From Anthonomus grandis grandis (taxonomy: Eukaryota; Arthropoda; Insecta; Coleoptera; Curculionidae): a stretch of DNA of 64,000 nt. Position numbers and translations under genes: made by a program. Below, in pieces: positions 50,994 through 63,892 of this stretch (the first letter of the stretch is position 1; each line of letters begins with the position of its first letter). Location of the stretch: the NCBI RefSeq assembly GCF_022605725.1, contig NC_065557.1, positions 25,051,256 to 25,115,255 on the forward strand, written 5' to 3'. Below the pieces are notes generated by a model, which searched no databases, was not told the DNA's origin, and was given only the letters and a program-made list of their open reading frames with translations.

Positions 50994-53900
50994 CCAGGAT
51001 TATTAATTGTTTTTTAAAAAAATAATTATATCTCACTCTATTACTAATATCTATTATTCGAATATAATTTAAATTTACTATTTCGCATATACAAGATAGC
51101 CAAATGATGTTTTTTGCGGTTTGAACACAACCAGAGTTAAGAAAATGTAATAACTAATAGGGTTTGCGATTGTTCCGATTTAATTTTAATTCAATTTTTA
51201 GATATAATTTGATTAACCCTAAATGATTTTTAAGAATAGTTTTATGTATTATGTTTTAAAAAAATAGTCATATCTCACTCAATTACGGTCATCTTTTATT
51301 CAAATATAATTTAAAATTAATATTTAGATTACACAAGATGACCCAAATGATCCTTTTTAAGTTTTAGACATAACCAGGGTTAAGAAAATAGAACAATTAA
51401 TCATTATAGCATTGTCCGATTTGATTCCAATTTAATTTTTGAAGTTCATTTTGATGTACTGTCAATTATTTTTAAAATTTTTCTTATGAATTGTTTTTTA
51501 AAAAAATAATTATATCACCCTCTATTACTAATATCTATTATTAGAATATAATTTAAATTAACTATTTCGCATATACAAGATAGCCAAATGATGTTTTTTG
51601 CGGTTTGAACACAACCAGAGTTAAGAAAATGTAATAACTAATAGGGTTGGCGATTGTTCCGATTTAATTTTAATTCAATTTTTAGATATAATTTGATTAA
51701 CCCTAAATGATTTTTAAGAATAGTTTTATGTATTATGTTTTAAAAAAATAGTCATATCTCACTCAATTACGGTTATCTTTTATTCAAATATAATTTAAAA
51801 TTAATATTTAGATTACACAAGATGACTCAAATGATCCTTTTTAAGTTTTAGACATAACCAGGGTTAAGAAAATAGAACAATTAATCATTATAGCATTGTC
51901 CGATTTGATTTCAATTTAATCTTTGAAGATCATTAGATGTACTGTAAATTATTTTTTAAATTTTTCTTATGAACTGTTTTTAAAAAAAAATAATTATATC
52001 TCACTCTATTACTGTTATCTATTATTCAAATTTATTTAAAAATTAATATTTAGGTTATACAAGATGACTCATATGATCCTTTTTAAGTTTTGGACATAAA
52101 CAGGGTTAAGAAAATAGAACAATTAATCATTATAGCATTATCCAATTTGATTTCAATTTAATCTTTGAAGTTCATTTGATGGACTGTAAATTATTTTTAA
52201 AATTTTTCTTATGAATTGTTTTCTAAAAAAATAATTATATCTCACTCTATTACTAATATCTATTATTCGAATATAATTTAAATTTACTATTTGGCATATA
52301 CAAGACAGCCAAATGATGTTTTTTGTGGTTTGAACACAACCAGAGTTAAGAAAATGTAATAACTAATAGCATTGGCGATTGTTCCGATTTAATTTTAATT
52401 AAATTTTTAGATATAATTTGATTAACCCTAAAAAATTTTTTAAAATAATTTTATGTATTATGTTTTAAAAAAATAGTCATATCTCACTCAATTACGGTTA
52501 TCTATTATTCATATTTATTTTAAAATTAATATTTAGGTTTTACAAGATGACTCCATATACATTATATATGCTACAACCCCATTATAGCATTATCCAATTT
52601 GATTTCAATTTAATCTTTGAAGTTCATTTGATGGACTGTAAATTATTTTTAAAATTTTTCTTATGAATTGTTTTCTAAAAAAATAATTATATCTCACTCT
52701 ATTACTAATATCTATTATTCGAATATAATTTAAATATTTTATTTCGCATATACAAGATAGCCAAATTATGTTTTTTGCGGTTTGAACACAACCAGAGTTA
52801 AGAAAATGTAATAACTAATAGCATTGGCGATTGTTCCAATTTAATTTTAATTAAATTTTTAGATATAATTTGATTAACCCTAAATAATTTTTTAAAATAA
52901 TTTTATGTATTATGTTTTAAAAAAATAGTCATATCTCACTCAATTACGGTTATCTATTATTCATATTTATTTTAAAATTAATATTTAGGTTTTACAAGAT
53001 GACTCCATATACATTATATATGCTATAACCCCATTATAGCATTATCCGATTTGATTTCAATTTAATCTTTGAAGTTCATTTGATGGACTGTAAATTATTT
53101 TTAAAATTTTTCTTATGAATTGTTTTCTAAAAAAATAATTATATCTCACTCTATTACTAATATCTATTATTCGAATATAATTTAAATATACTATTTCGCA
53201 TATACAAGATAGCCAAATTATGTTTTTTGCGGTTTGAACACAACCAGAGTTAAGAAAATGTAATAACTAATAGCGTTGGCGATTGTTCCAATTTAATTTT
53301 AATTAAATTTTTAGATATAATTTCATTAACCCTAAATAATTTTTAAAAATAATTTTATGTATTATGTTTTAAAAAAATAGTCATATCGCACTCAATTACG
53401 GTTATCTTTTATTCAAATTTATTTTAAAATTAATATTTTGGTTATACAAGATGACTCAATTGATCCTTTTTAAGTTTTGGACATAACCAGGGTTATGAAA
53501 ATAGAACAATTAATCAATATAGCATTATCCGATTTGATTTCAATTTAATCTTTGAAGTTCATTTGATGGACTGTAAATTATTTTTAAAATTTTTCCTATG
53601 AATTGTTTTCTAAAAAAATAATTATATCTCACTCTATTACTAATATCTATTATTCGAATATAATTTAAATTTACTATTTCGCATATACAAGATAGCCAAA
53701 TGACGTTTTTTGCGGTTCGAACACAGAGTTAAGAAAATGTAATAACTAATAGGGTTGGCGATTGTTCCGATTTAATTTTATTTCAATTTTTAGATATAAT
53801 TTGATTAACCCTAAATGATTTTTAAGAATAGTTTTATGTATTATGTTTTAAAAAAATAGTCATATCTCACTCAATTACGGTTATCTATTATTCATATTTA

Positions 53901-54212
53901 TTTTAAAATTAATATTTAGGTTATACAAGATGACTCCATATACATTATATATGCTATAACCCCATTATAGCATTATCCAATTTGATTTCAATTTAATCTT
54001 TGAAGTTCATTTGATGGACTGTAAATTATTTTTAAAATTTTTCTTATGAATTGTTTTCTAAAAAAATAATTATATCTCACTCTATTACTAATATCTATTA
54101 TTCGAATATAATTTAAATTTACTATTTGGCATATACAAGACAGCCAAATGATGGTTTTTGCGGTTTGAACACAACCAGAGTTAAGAAAATGTAATAACTA
54201 ATAGCATTGGCT
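50994..54212 (+). repeat. M1-to-M3 cassette copy 6
   Basis: Order and spacing equal copy 4 at a constant offset of 21762: M1 50994, J' 52550 (ctacaacccc), J' 53002, M6 53718, J' 53933, M3 54209. It shares with copy 4 tttttgtggtttg (near 52320), atattttgg (near 53434), aatattttatttcgc (near 52735) and gatggtttttgcgg (near 54150). A few differences exist, for example gattgttttgattt at 30615 versus gattgttccgattt here, so the two are not a literal assembly duplicate. Confidence 0.89.
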
Positions 54213-55339
54213 ATTTACTATTTCGCATATACAAGATAGCCAAATGATGTTTTTTGCGGTTTGAACACAACCAGAATTAAGAAAATATAATAACTGATAG
54301 CGTTAAAGATTGTTCCGATTTAATTTAATTTTTAGATATTATTTGATTAACCCTAAATGACTTTTAAAAATATTTTGATGTATTTTGTTTAAAAAAAATA
54401 GTCATATCTCACTCAATTACGGTTATATATTATTCAAATTTATTTTAAAATTAATATTTAGGTTATACAAGATGACTCAATTGATCCTTTTTAAGTTTTG
54501 GACATAACCAGGGTTAAGAAAATAGAACAAATAATCATTATAGCATTGTCCGATTTGATTCCAATTAATTTTTGAAGTTCATTTGATGTACTGTAAATTA
54601 TTTTTAAAATTTTTCTTATGAATTGTTTTTTAAAAAAATAATTATATCTCACTCTATTACTGTTATCTATTATTCAAATTTATTTTAAAATTAATATTTA
54701 GGTTATACAAGATGACTCATATGATCCTTTTTAAGTTTTGGACATAACCAGGGTTAAGAAAATAGAACAACTAATCATTATAGCATTGTCCGATTTGATT
54801 TCAATTTAATCTTTAAAGTTCATTTGATGGACTGTAAATTATTTTTAAAATTTTCCCTATGAATTGTTTTCTAAAAAAATAATTATATCTCACACTATTA
54901 CTAATATCTATTATTCGAATATAATTTAAATTTAGTATTTGGCATATACAACACAGCCAAATGATGTTTTTTGCGGTTTGAACACAACCAGAGTTAAGAA
55001 AATGTAATAAACTAATAGCGTTTGCGATTGTTCCGATTTAATTTTAATTAAATTTTTAGATATAATTTGATTAACCCTAAATAATTTTTAAAAATAATTT
55101 TATGTATTATGTTTTAAAATAATAGTCATATCTCACTCAATTACGGTTATCTATTATTCATATTTATTTTAAAATTAATATTTAGGTTATACAAAATGAC
55201 TCAATTGATCCTTTAAGTTTTGGACATAACCAGGGTTAAGAAAATAGAACAAATAATCATTATAGCATTGTCCGATTTGATTCCAATTAATTTTTGAAGT
55301 TCATTTGATGTACTGTAAATTATTTTTAAAATTTTTCTT
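54213..55339 (+). repeat. Array segment: B Am An B Am
   Basis: Order: B (gaattaag, private gatattatttg near 54333), Am with private ggttatatatt near 54422, An, B (private tcacactatt near 54890), Am (gatcctttaag, private acaaaatgac near 55192). Several private changes cluster here within 1 kb, more than in neighbouring segments. Near 55.34 kb it joins cassette copy 7 through an ordinary A tail, so M1 is absent. Confidence 0.83.
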
Positions 55340-58237
55340 ATGAATTGTTTTTTAAAAAAATAATTATATCTCACTCTATTACTAATATCTATTATTCGAA
55401 TATAATTTAAAATTACTATTTCGCATATACAAGATAGCCAAATGATGTTTTTTGCGGTTTGAACACAACCAGAGTTAAGAAAATGTAATAACTAATAGGG
55501 TTTGCGATTGTTCCGATTTAATTTTAATTCAATTTTTAGATATAATTTGATTAACCCTAAATGATTTTTAAGAATAGTTTTATGTATTATGTTTTAAAAA
55601 AATAGTCATATCTCACTCAATTACGGTTATCTTTTATTCAAATATAATTTAAAATTAATATTTAGATTACACAAGATGACCCAAATGATCCTTTTTAAGT
55701 TTTAGACATAACCAGGGTTAAGAAAATAGAACAATTAATCATTATAGCATTGTCCGATTTGATTCCAATTTAATTTTTGAAGTTCATTTTGATGTACTGT
55801 CAATTATTTTTAAAATTTTTCTTATGAATTATTTTTTAAAAAAATAATTATATCACCCTCTATTACTAATATCTATTATTAGAATATAATTTAAATTAAC
55901 TATTTCGCATATACAAGATAGCCAAATGATGTTTTTTGATGTAATCTTTGAAGATCATTAGATGTACTGTAAATTATTTTTTAAATTTTTCTTATGAACT
56001 GTTTTTAAAAAAAAATAATTATATCTCACTCTATTACTGTTATCTATTATTTAAATTTATTTTAAAATTAATATTTAGGTTATACAAGATGACTCATATG
56101 ATCCTTTTTAAGTTTTGGACATAAACAGGGTTAAGAAAATAGAACAATTAATCATTATAGCATTATCCAATTTGATTTCAATTTAATCTTTGAAGTTCAT
56201 TTGATGGACTGTAAATTATTTTTAAAATTTTTCTTATGAATTGTTTTCTAAAAAAATAATTATATCTCACTCTATTACTAATATCTATTATTCGAATATA
56301 ATTTAAATTTACTATTTGGCATATACAAGACAGCCAAATGATGTTTTTTGCGGTTTGAACACAACCAGAGTTAAGAAAATGTAATAACTAATAGCATTGG
56401 CGATTGTTCCGATTTAATTTTAATTAAATTTTTAGATATAATTTGATTAACCCTAAATAATTTTTTAAAATAATTTTATGTATTATGTTTTAAAAAAATA
56501 GTCATATCTCACTCAATTACGGTTATCTATTATTCATATTTATTTTAAAATTAATATTTAGGTTTTACAAGATGACTCCATATACATTATATATGCTACA
56601 ACCCCATTATAGCATTATCCAATTTGATTTCAATTTAATCTTTGAAGTTCATTTGATGGACTGTAAATTATTTTTAAAATTTTTCTTATGAATTGTTTTC
56701 TAAAAAAATAATTATATCTCACTCTATTACTAATATCTATTATTCGAATATAATTTAAATATACTATTTCGCATATACAAGATAGCCAAATTATGTTTTT
56801 TGCGGTTTGAACACAACCAGAGTTAAGAAAATGTAATAACTAATAGCATTGGCGATTGTTCCGATTTAATTTTAATTAAATTTTTAGATATAATTTGATT
56901 AACCCTAAATAATTTTTTAAAATAATTTTATGTATTATGTTTTAAAAAAATAGTCATATCTCACTCAATTACGGTTATCTATTATTCATATTTATTTTAA
57001 AATTAATATTTAGGTTTTACAAGATGACTCCATATACATTATATATGCTATAACCCCATTATAGCATTATCCGATTTGATTTTAATTTAATCTTTGAAGT
57101 TCATTTGATGGACTGTAAATTATTTTTAAAATTTTTCTTATGAATTGTTTTCTAAAAAAATAATTATATCTCACTCTATTACTAATATCTATTATTCGAA
57201 TATAATTTAAATATACTATTTCGCATATACAAGATAGCCAAATTATGTTTTTTGCGGTTTGAACACAACCAGAGTTAAGAAAATGTAATAACTAATAGCG
57301 TTGGCGATTGTTCCAATTTAATTTTAATTAAATTTTTAGATATAATTTCATTAACCCTAAATAATTTTTAAAAATAATTTTATGTATTATGTTTTAAAAA
57401 AATAGTCATATCGCACTCAATTACGGTTATCTTTTATTCAAATTTATTTTAAAATTAATATTTAGGTTATACAAGATGACTCAATTGATCCTTTTTAAGT
57501 TTTGGACATAACCAGGGTTATGAAAATAGAACAATTAATCAATATAGCATTATCCGATTTGATTTCAATTTAATCTTTGAAGTTCATTTGATGGACTGTA
57601 AATTATTTTTAAAATTTTTCCTATGAATTGTTTTCTAAAAAAATAATTATATCTCACTCTATTACTAATATCTATTATTCGAATATAATTTAAATTTACT
57701 ATTTCGCATATACAAGATAGCCAAATGACGTTTTTTGCGGTTCGAACACAGAGTTAAGAAAATGTAATAACTAATAGGGTTGGCGATTGTTCCGATTTAA
57801 TTTTATTTCAATTTTTAGATATAATTTGATTAACCCTAAATGATTTTTAAGAATAGTTTTATGTATTATGTTTTAAAAAAATAGTCATATCTCACTCAAT
57901 TACGGTTATCTATTATTCATATTTATTTTAAAATTAATATTTAGGTTATACAAGATGACTCCATATACATTATATATGCTATAACCCCATTATAGCATTA
58001 TCCAATTTGATTTCAATTTAATCTTTGAAGTTCATTTGATGGACTGTAAATTATTTTTAAAATTTTTCTTATGAATTGTTTTCTAAAAAAATAATTATAT
58101 CTCACTCTATTACTAATATCTATTATTCGAATATAATTTAAATTTACTATTTGGCATATACAAGACAGCCAAATGATGTTTTTTGCGGTTTGAACACAAC
58201 CAGAGTTAAGAAAATGTAATAACTAATAGCATTGGCT
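55340..58237 (+). repeat. M1-to-M3 cassette copy 7 (M1 lost, 313-bp deletion)
   Basis: Order: B (agggtttgcg), Ac, B truncated at about 55938, An (cataaacaggg), B, J' 56575 (ctacaacccc), B, J' 57027, B, Am (gggttatg), M6 57743, J' 57958, B, M3 58234. It pairs with cassette copy 5: offset 22106 before the deletion and 21793 after it, so 313 bp are missing at gatgttttttgatgtaatc. First J' to M3 is 1659 bp. Confidence 0.87.
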
Positions 58238-61085
58238 ATTTACTATTTCGCATATACAAGATAGCCAAATGATGTTTTTTGCGGTTTGAACACAACCAGA
58301 GTTAAGAAAATGTAATAAACTAATAGCGTTTGCGATTGTTCCGATTTAATTTTAATTAAATTTTTAGATATAATTTGATTAACCCTAAATAATTTTTAAA
58401 AATAATTTTATGTATTATGTTTTAAAATAATAGTCATATCTCACTCAATTACGGTTATCTATTATTCATATTTATTTTAAAATTAATATTTAGGTTATAC
58501 AAGATGACTCAATTGATCCTTTAAGTTTTGGACATAACCAGGGTTAAGAAAATAGAACAAATAATCATTATAGCATTGTCCGATTTGATTCCAATTAATT
58601 TTTGAAGTTCATTTGATGTACTGTAAATTATTTTTAAAATTTTTCTTATGAATTGTTTTTTAAAAAAATAATTATATCTCACTCTATTACTGTTATCTAT
58701 TATTCGAATAGAATTTAAATATACTATTTCGCATATACAAGATAGCCAAATGATGTTTTTTACGGTTTGAACACAACCAGAATTAAGAAAATATAATAAT
58801 TGATAGCGTTAAAGATTGTTCCGATTTAATTTAATTTTTAGATATAATTTGATTAACCCTAAATAAATGACTTTTAAAAATATTTTGATGTATTTTGTTT
58901 AAAAAAAATAGTCATATCTCACTCAATTACGGTTATCTATTATTCAAATTTATTTTAAAATTAATATTTAGGTTATACAAGATGACTCAAATGATCCTAT
59001 TTAAGTTTTGGACATAACCAGGATTATTAATTGTTTTTTAAAAAAATAATTATATCTCACTCTATTACTAATATCTATTATTCGAATATAATTTAAATTT
59101 ACTATTTCGCATATACAAGATAGCCAAATGATGTTTTTTGCGGTTTGAACACAACCAGAGTTAAGAAAATGTAATAACTAATAGGGTTGGCGATTGTTCC
59201 GATTTAATTTTAATTCAATTTTTAGATATAGTTTGATTAACCCTAAATGATTTTTAAGAATAGTTTTATGTATTATGTTTTAAAAAAATAGTCATATCTC
59301 ACTCAATTACGGTTATCTTTTATTCAAATATAATTTAAAATTAATATTTAGATTACACAAGATGACCCAAATGATCCTTTTTAAGTTTTAGACATAACCA
59401 GGGTTAAGAAAATAGAACAATTAATCATTATAGCATTGTCCGATTTGATTCCAATTTAATTTTTGAAGTTCATTTTGATGTACTGTCAATTATTTTTAAA
59501 ATTTTTCTTATGAATTGTTTTTTAAAAAAATAATTCTATCACCCTCTATTACTAATATCTATTATTAGAATATAATTTAAATTAACTATTTCGCATATAC
59601 AAGATAGCCAAATGATGTTTTTTGCGGTTTGAACATAACCAGAGTTAAGAAAATGTAATAACTAATAGGGTTGGCGATTGTTCCGATTTAATTTTAATTC
59701 AATTTTTAGATATAATTTGATTAACCCTAAATAATTTTTAAAAATAATTTTATGTATTATGTTTTAAAAAAATAGTCATATCGCACTCAATTACGGTTAT
59801 CTTTTATTCAAATTTATTTTAAAATTAATATTTAGGTTATACAAGATGACTCAATTGATCCTTTTTAAGTTTTGGACATAACCAGGGTTAAGAAAATAGA
59901 ACAAATAATCATTATAGCATTGTCCGATTTGATTCCAATTAATTTTTGAAGTTCATTTGATGTACTGTAAATTATTTTTAAAATTTTTCTTATGAATTGT
60001 TTTTTAAAAAAATAATTATATCTCACTCTATTACTGTTATCTATTATTCAAATTTATTTTAAAATTAATATTTAGGTTATACAAGATGACTCATATGATC
60101 CTTTTTAAGTTTTGGACATAACCAGGGTTAAGAAAATAGAACAACTAATCATTATAGCATTGTCCGATTTGATTTCAATTTAATCTTTAAAGTTCATTTG
60201 ATGGACTGTAAATTATTTTTAAAATTTTCCCTATGAATTGTTTTCTAAAAAAATAATTATATCTCACTCTATTACTAATATCTATTATTCGAATATAATT
60301 TAAACTTAGTATTTGGCATATACAACACAGCCAAATGATGTTTTTTGCGGTTTGAACACAACCAGAGTTAAGAAAATGTAATAAACTAATAGCGTTTGCG
60401 ATTGTTCCGATTTAATTTTAATTAAATTTTTAGATATAATTTGATTAACCCTAAATAATTTTTTAAAATAATTTTATGTATTATGTTTTAAAAAAATAGT
60501 CATATCTCACTCAATTACGGTTATCTATTATTCATATTTATTTTAAAATTAATATTTAGGTTATACAAGATGACTCAATTGATCCTTTTTAAGTTTTGGA
60601 CATAACCAGGGTTAAGAAAATAGAACAAATAATCATTATAGCATTGTCCGATTTGATTCCAATTAATTTTTGAAGTTCATTTGATGTACTGTAAATTATT
60701 TTTAAAATTTTTCTTATGAATTGTTTTTTAAAAAAATAATTATATCTCACTCTATTACTGTTATCTATTATTCGAATAGAATTTAAATATACTATTTCGC
60801 ATATACAAGATAGCCAAATGATGTTTTTTACGGTTTGAACACAACCAGAATTAACAAAATATAATAATTGATAGCGTTAAAGATTGTTCCGATTTAATTT
60901 AATTTTTAGATATAATTTGATAAACCCTAAATAAATGACTTTTAAAAATATTTTGATGTATTTTGTTTAAAAAAAATAGTCATATCTCACTCAATTACGG
61001 TTATCTATTATTCAAATTTATTTTAAAATTAATATTTAGGTTATACAAGATGACTCAAATGATCCTATTTAAGTTTTGGACATAA
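58238..61085 (+). repeat. Array segment: B Am B' M1 B Ac B Am An B Am B' leading to M1
   Basis: Order: B (aataaactaatagcg), Am (gatcctttaag), B' 58762, M1 59018, B (gatatagtttg near 59224), Ac, an A end with attctatcaccctc (59533), B (private aacataacc near 59632) that ends in a tcgcactc form, Am, An, B (acttag), Am, B' 60830 (tttgataaaccc), M1 61086. Colinear with 36.44-37.68 kb (offset 21793), then with 40.2-41.1 kb (offset about 19852). Confidence 0.85.
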
Positions 61086-63106
61086 CCAGGATTATTAATT
61101 GTTTTTTAAAAAAATAATTATATCTCACTCTATTACTAATATCTATTATTCGAATATAATTTAAATTTACTATTTCGCATATACAAGATAGCCAAATGAT
61201 GTTTTTTGCGGTTTGAACACAACCAGAGTTAAGAAAATGTAATAACTAATAGGGTTGGCGATTGTTCCGATTTAATTTTAATTCAATTTTTAGATATAAT
61301 TTGATGATGATCCTTTTTAAGTTTTGGACATAACCAGGGTTAAAAAAAAATAGAACAATTAATCATTATAGCATTGTCCGATTTGATTCCAATTAATTTT
61401 TGAAGTTCATTTGATGTACTGTAAATTATTTTTTAAATTTTTCTTATGAACTGTTTTTAAAAAAAAATAATTATATCTCACTCTATTACTGTTATCTATT
61501 ATTCAAATTTATTTTAAAATTAATATTTAGGTTATACAAGATGACTCATATGATCCTTTTTAAGTTTTGGACATAACCAGGGTTAAGAAAATAGAACAAC
61601 TAATCATTATAGCATTGTCCGATTTGATTTCAATTTAATCTTTAAAGTTCATTTGATGGACTGTAAATTATTTTTAAAATTTTTCTTATGAATTGTTTTC
61701 TAAAAAAATAATTATATCTCACTCTATTACTAATATCTATTATTCGAATATAATTTAAATTTAGTATTTGGCATATACAACACAGCCAAATGATGTTTTT
61801 TGCGGTTTGAACACAACCAGAGTTAAGAAAATGTAATAAACTAATAGCGTTTGCGATTGTTCCGATTTAATTTTAATTAAATTTTTAGATATAATTTGAT
61901 TAACCCTAAATAATTTTTAAAAATAATTTTATGTATTTTGTTTTAAAATAATAGTCATATCTCACTCAATTACGGTTATCTATTATTCATATTTATTTTA
62001 AAATTAATATTTAGGTTATACAAGATGACTCAATTGATCCTTTTTAAGTTTTGGACATAACCAGGGTTAAGAAGATAGAACAAATAATCATTATAGCATT
62101 GTCCGATTTGATTCCAATTAATTTTTGAAGTTCATTTGATGTACTGTAAATTATTTTTAAAATTTTTCTTATGAATTGTTTTTTAAAAAAATAATTCTAT
62201 CACCCTCTATTACTAATATCTATTATTAGAATATAATTTAAATTAACTATTTCGCATATACAAGATAGCCAAATGATGTTTTTTGCGGTTTGAACACAAC
62301 CAGAGTTAAGAAAATGTAATAACTAATAGGGTTGGCGATTGTTCCGATTTAATTTTAATTCAATTTTTAGATATAATTTGATTAACCCTAAATGATTTTT
62401 AAGAATAGTTTTATGTATTATGTTTTAAAAAAATAGTCATATCTCACTCAATTACGGTTATCTTTTATACAAATATAATTTAAAATTAATATTTAGATTA
62501 CACAAGATGACCCAAATGATCCTTTTTAAGTTTTGGACATAACCAGGGTTAAAAAAAAATAGAACAATTTATCATTATAGCATTGTCCGATTTGATTCCA
62601 ATTAATTTTTGAAGTTCATTTGATGTACTGTAAATTATTTTTTAAATTTTTCTTATGAACTGTTTTTTAAAAAAAATAATTATATCTCACTCTATTACTG
62701 TTATCTATTATTCAAATTTATTTTAAAATTAATATTTAGGTTATACAAGATGACTCATATGATCCTTTTTAAGTTTTGGACATAACCAGGGTTAAGAAAA
62801 TAGAACAACTAATCATTATAGCATTGTCCGATTTGATTTCAATTTAATCTTTAAAGTTCATTTGATGGACTGTAAATTATTTTTAAAATTTTTCTTATGA
62901 ATTGTTTTCTAAAAAAATAATTATATCTCACTCTATTACTAATATCTATTATTCGAATATAATTTAAATTTAGTATTTGGCATATACAACACAGCCAAAT
63001 GATGTTTTTTGCGGTTTGAACACAACCAGAGTTAAGAAAATGTAATAAACTAATAGCGTTTGCGATTGTTCCAATTTAATTTTAATTAAATTTTTCGATA
63101 TAATTT
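61086..63106 (+). repeat. Array segment: B M4 A An B Am B Ac An B
   Basis: Order: M1 61086, B, M4 61303, A, An, B, Am (gaagatag), an A end with attctatcaccctc, B, Ac (private ttttatacaaat near 62463), An, B (private ccaatttaattt near 63071) and M4 63107. It repeats 37846-39.86 kb at a constant offset of 23240, including the tttatcattatag change near 62569 and 39329. Confidence 0.87.
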
Positions 63107-63892
63107 GATGATGATCCTTTTTAAGTTTTGGACATAACCAGGGTTAAAAAAAAATAGAACAATTAATCATTATAGCATTGTCCGATTTGATTCCAATTAA
63201 TTTATGAAGTTCATTTGATGTACTGTAAATTATTTTTTAAATTTTTCTTATGAACTGTTTTTTAAAAAAAATAATTATATCTCACTCTATTACTGTTATC
63301 TATTATTCAAATTTATTTTAAAATTAATATTTAGGTTATACAAGATGACTCATATGATCCTTTTTAAGTTTTGGACATAACCAGGGTTAAGAAAATAGAA
63401 CAACTAATCATTATAGCATTGTCCGATTTGATTTCAATTTAATCTTTAAAGTTCATTTGATGGACTGTAAATTATTTTTAAAATTTTTCTTATGAATTGT
63501 TTTCTAAAAAAATATTTATATCTCACTCTATTACTAATATCTATTATTCGAATATAATTTAAATTTAGTATTTGGCATATACAACACAGCCAAATGATGT
63601 TTTTTGCGGTTTGAACACAACCAGAGTTAAGAAAATGTAATAAACTAATAGCGTTTGCGATTGTTCCGATTTAATTTTAATTAAATTTTTAGATATAATT
63701 TGATTAACCCTAAATAATTTTTAAAAATAATTTTATGTATTTTGTTTTAAAATAATAGTCATATCTCACTCAATTACGGTTATCTATTATTCATATTTAT
63801 TTTAAAATTAATATTTAGGTTATACAAGATGACTCAATTGATCCTTTTTAAGTTTTGGACATAACCAGGGTTAAGAAGATAAAACAAATAAT
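63107..63892 (+). repeat. Array segment: A An B Am, last block before the barcode
   Basis: Order after M4: A (private aatttatgaag near 63201), An, B (private aatatttatatc near 63512), Am with gaagataaaac. It is colinear with 45399-46184 at offset 17708 and therefore also with 24984 onward. The Am is interrupted at aacaaataat by the foreign 16-mer. Confidence 0.86.

Larger units (their letters stand above)
43100..63100 (+). repeat. Large intra-array duplication, right copy
   Basis: This is the partner of about 22.7-39.9 kb. It is about 2.8 kb longer, through an extra stretch of about 1.35 kb near 49.2-50.0 kb and an extra stretch of about 1.45 kb near 59.5-61.0 kb. It also carries a 313-bp deletion at about 55938. 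The copy ends near 63.1 kb, where the left copy continues with tttgattaaccc and this one jumps through M4. Confidence 0.82.
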
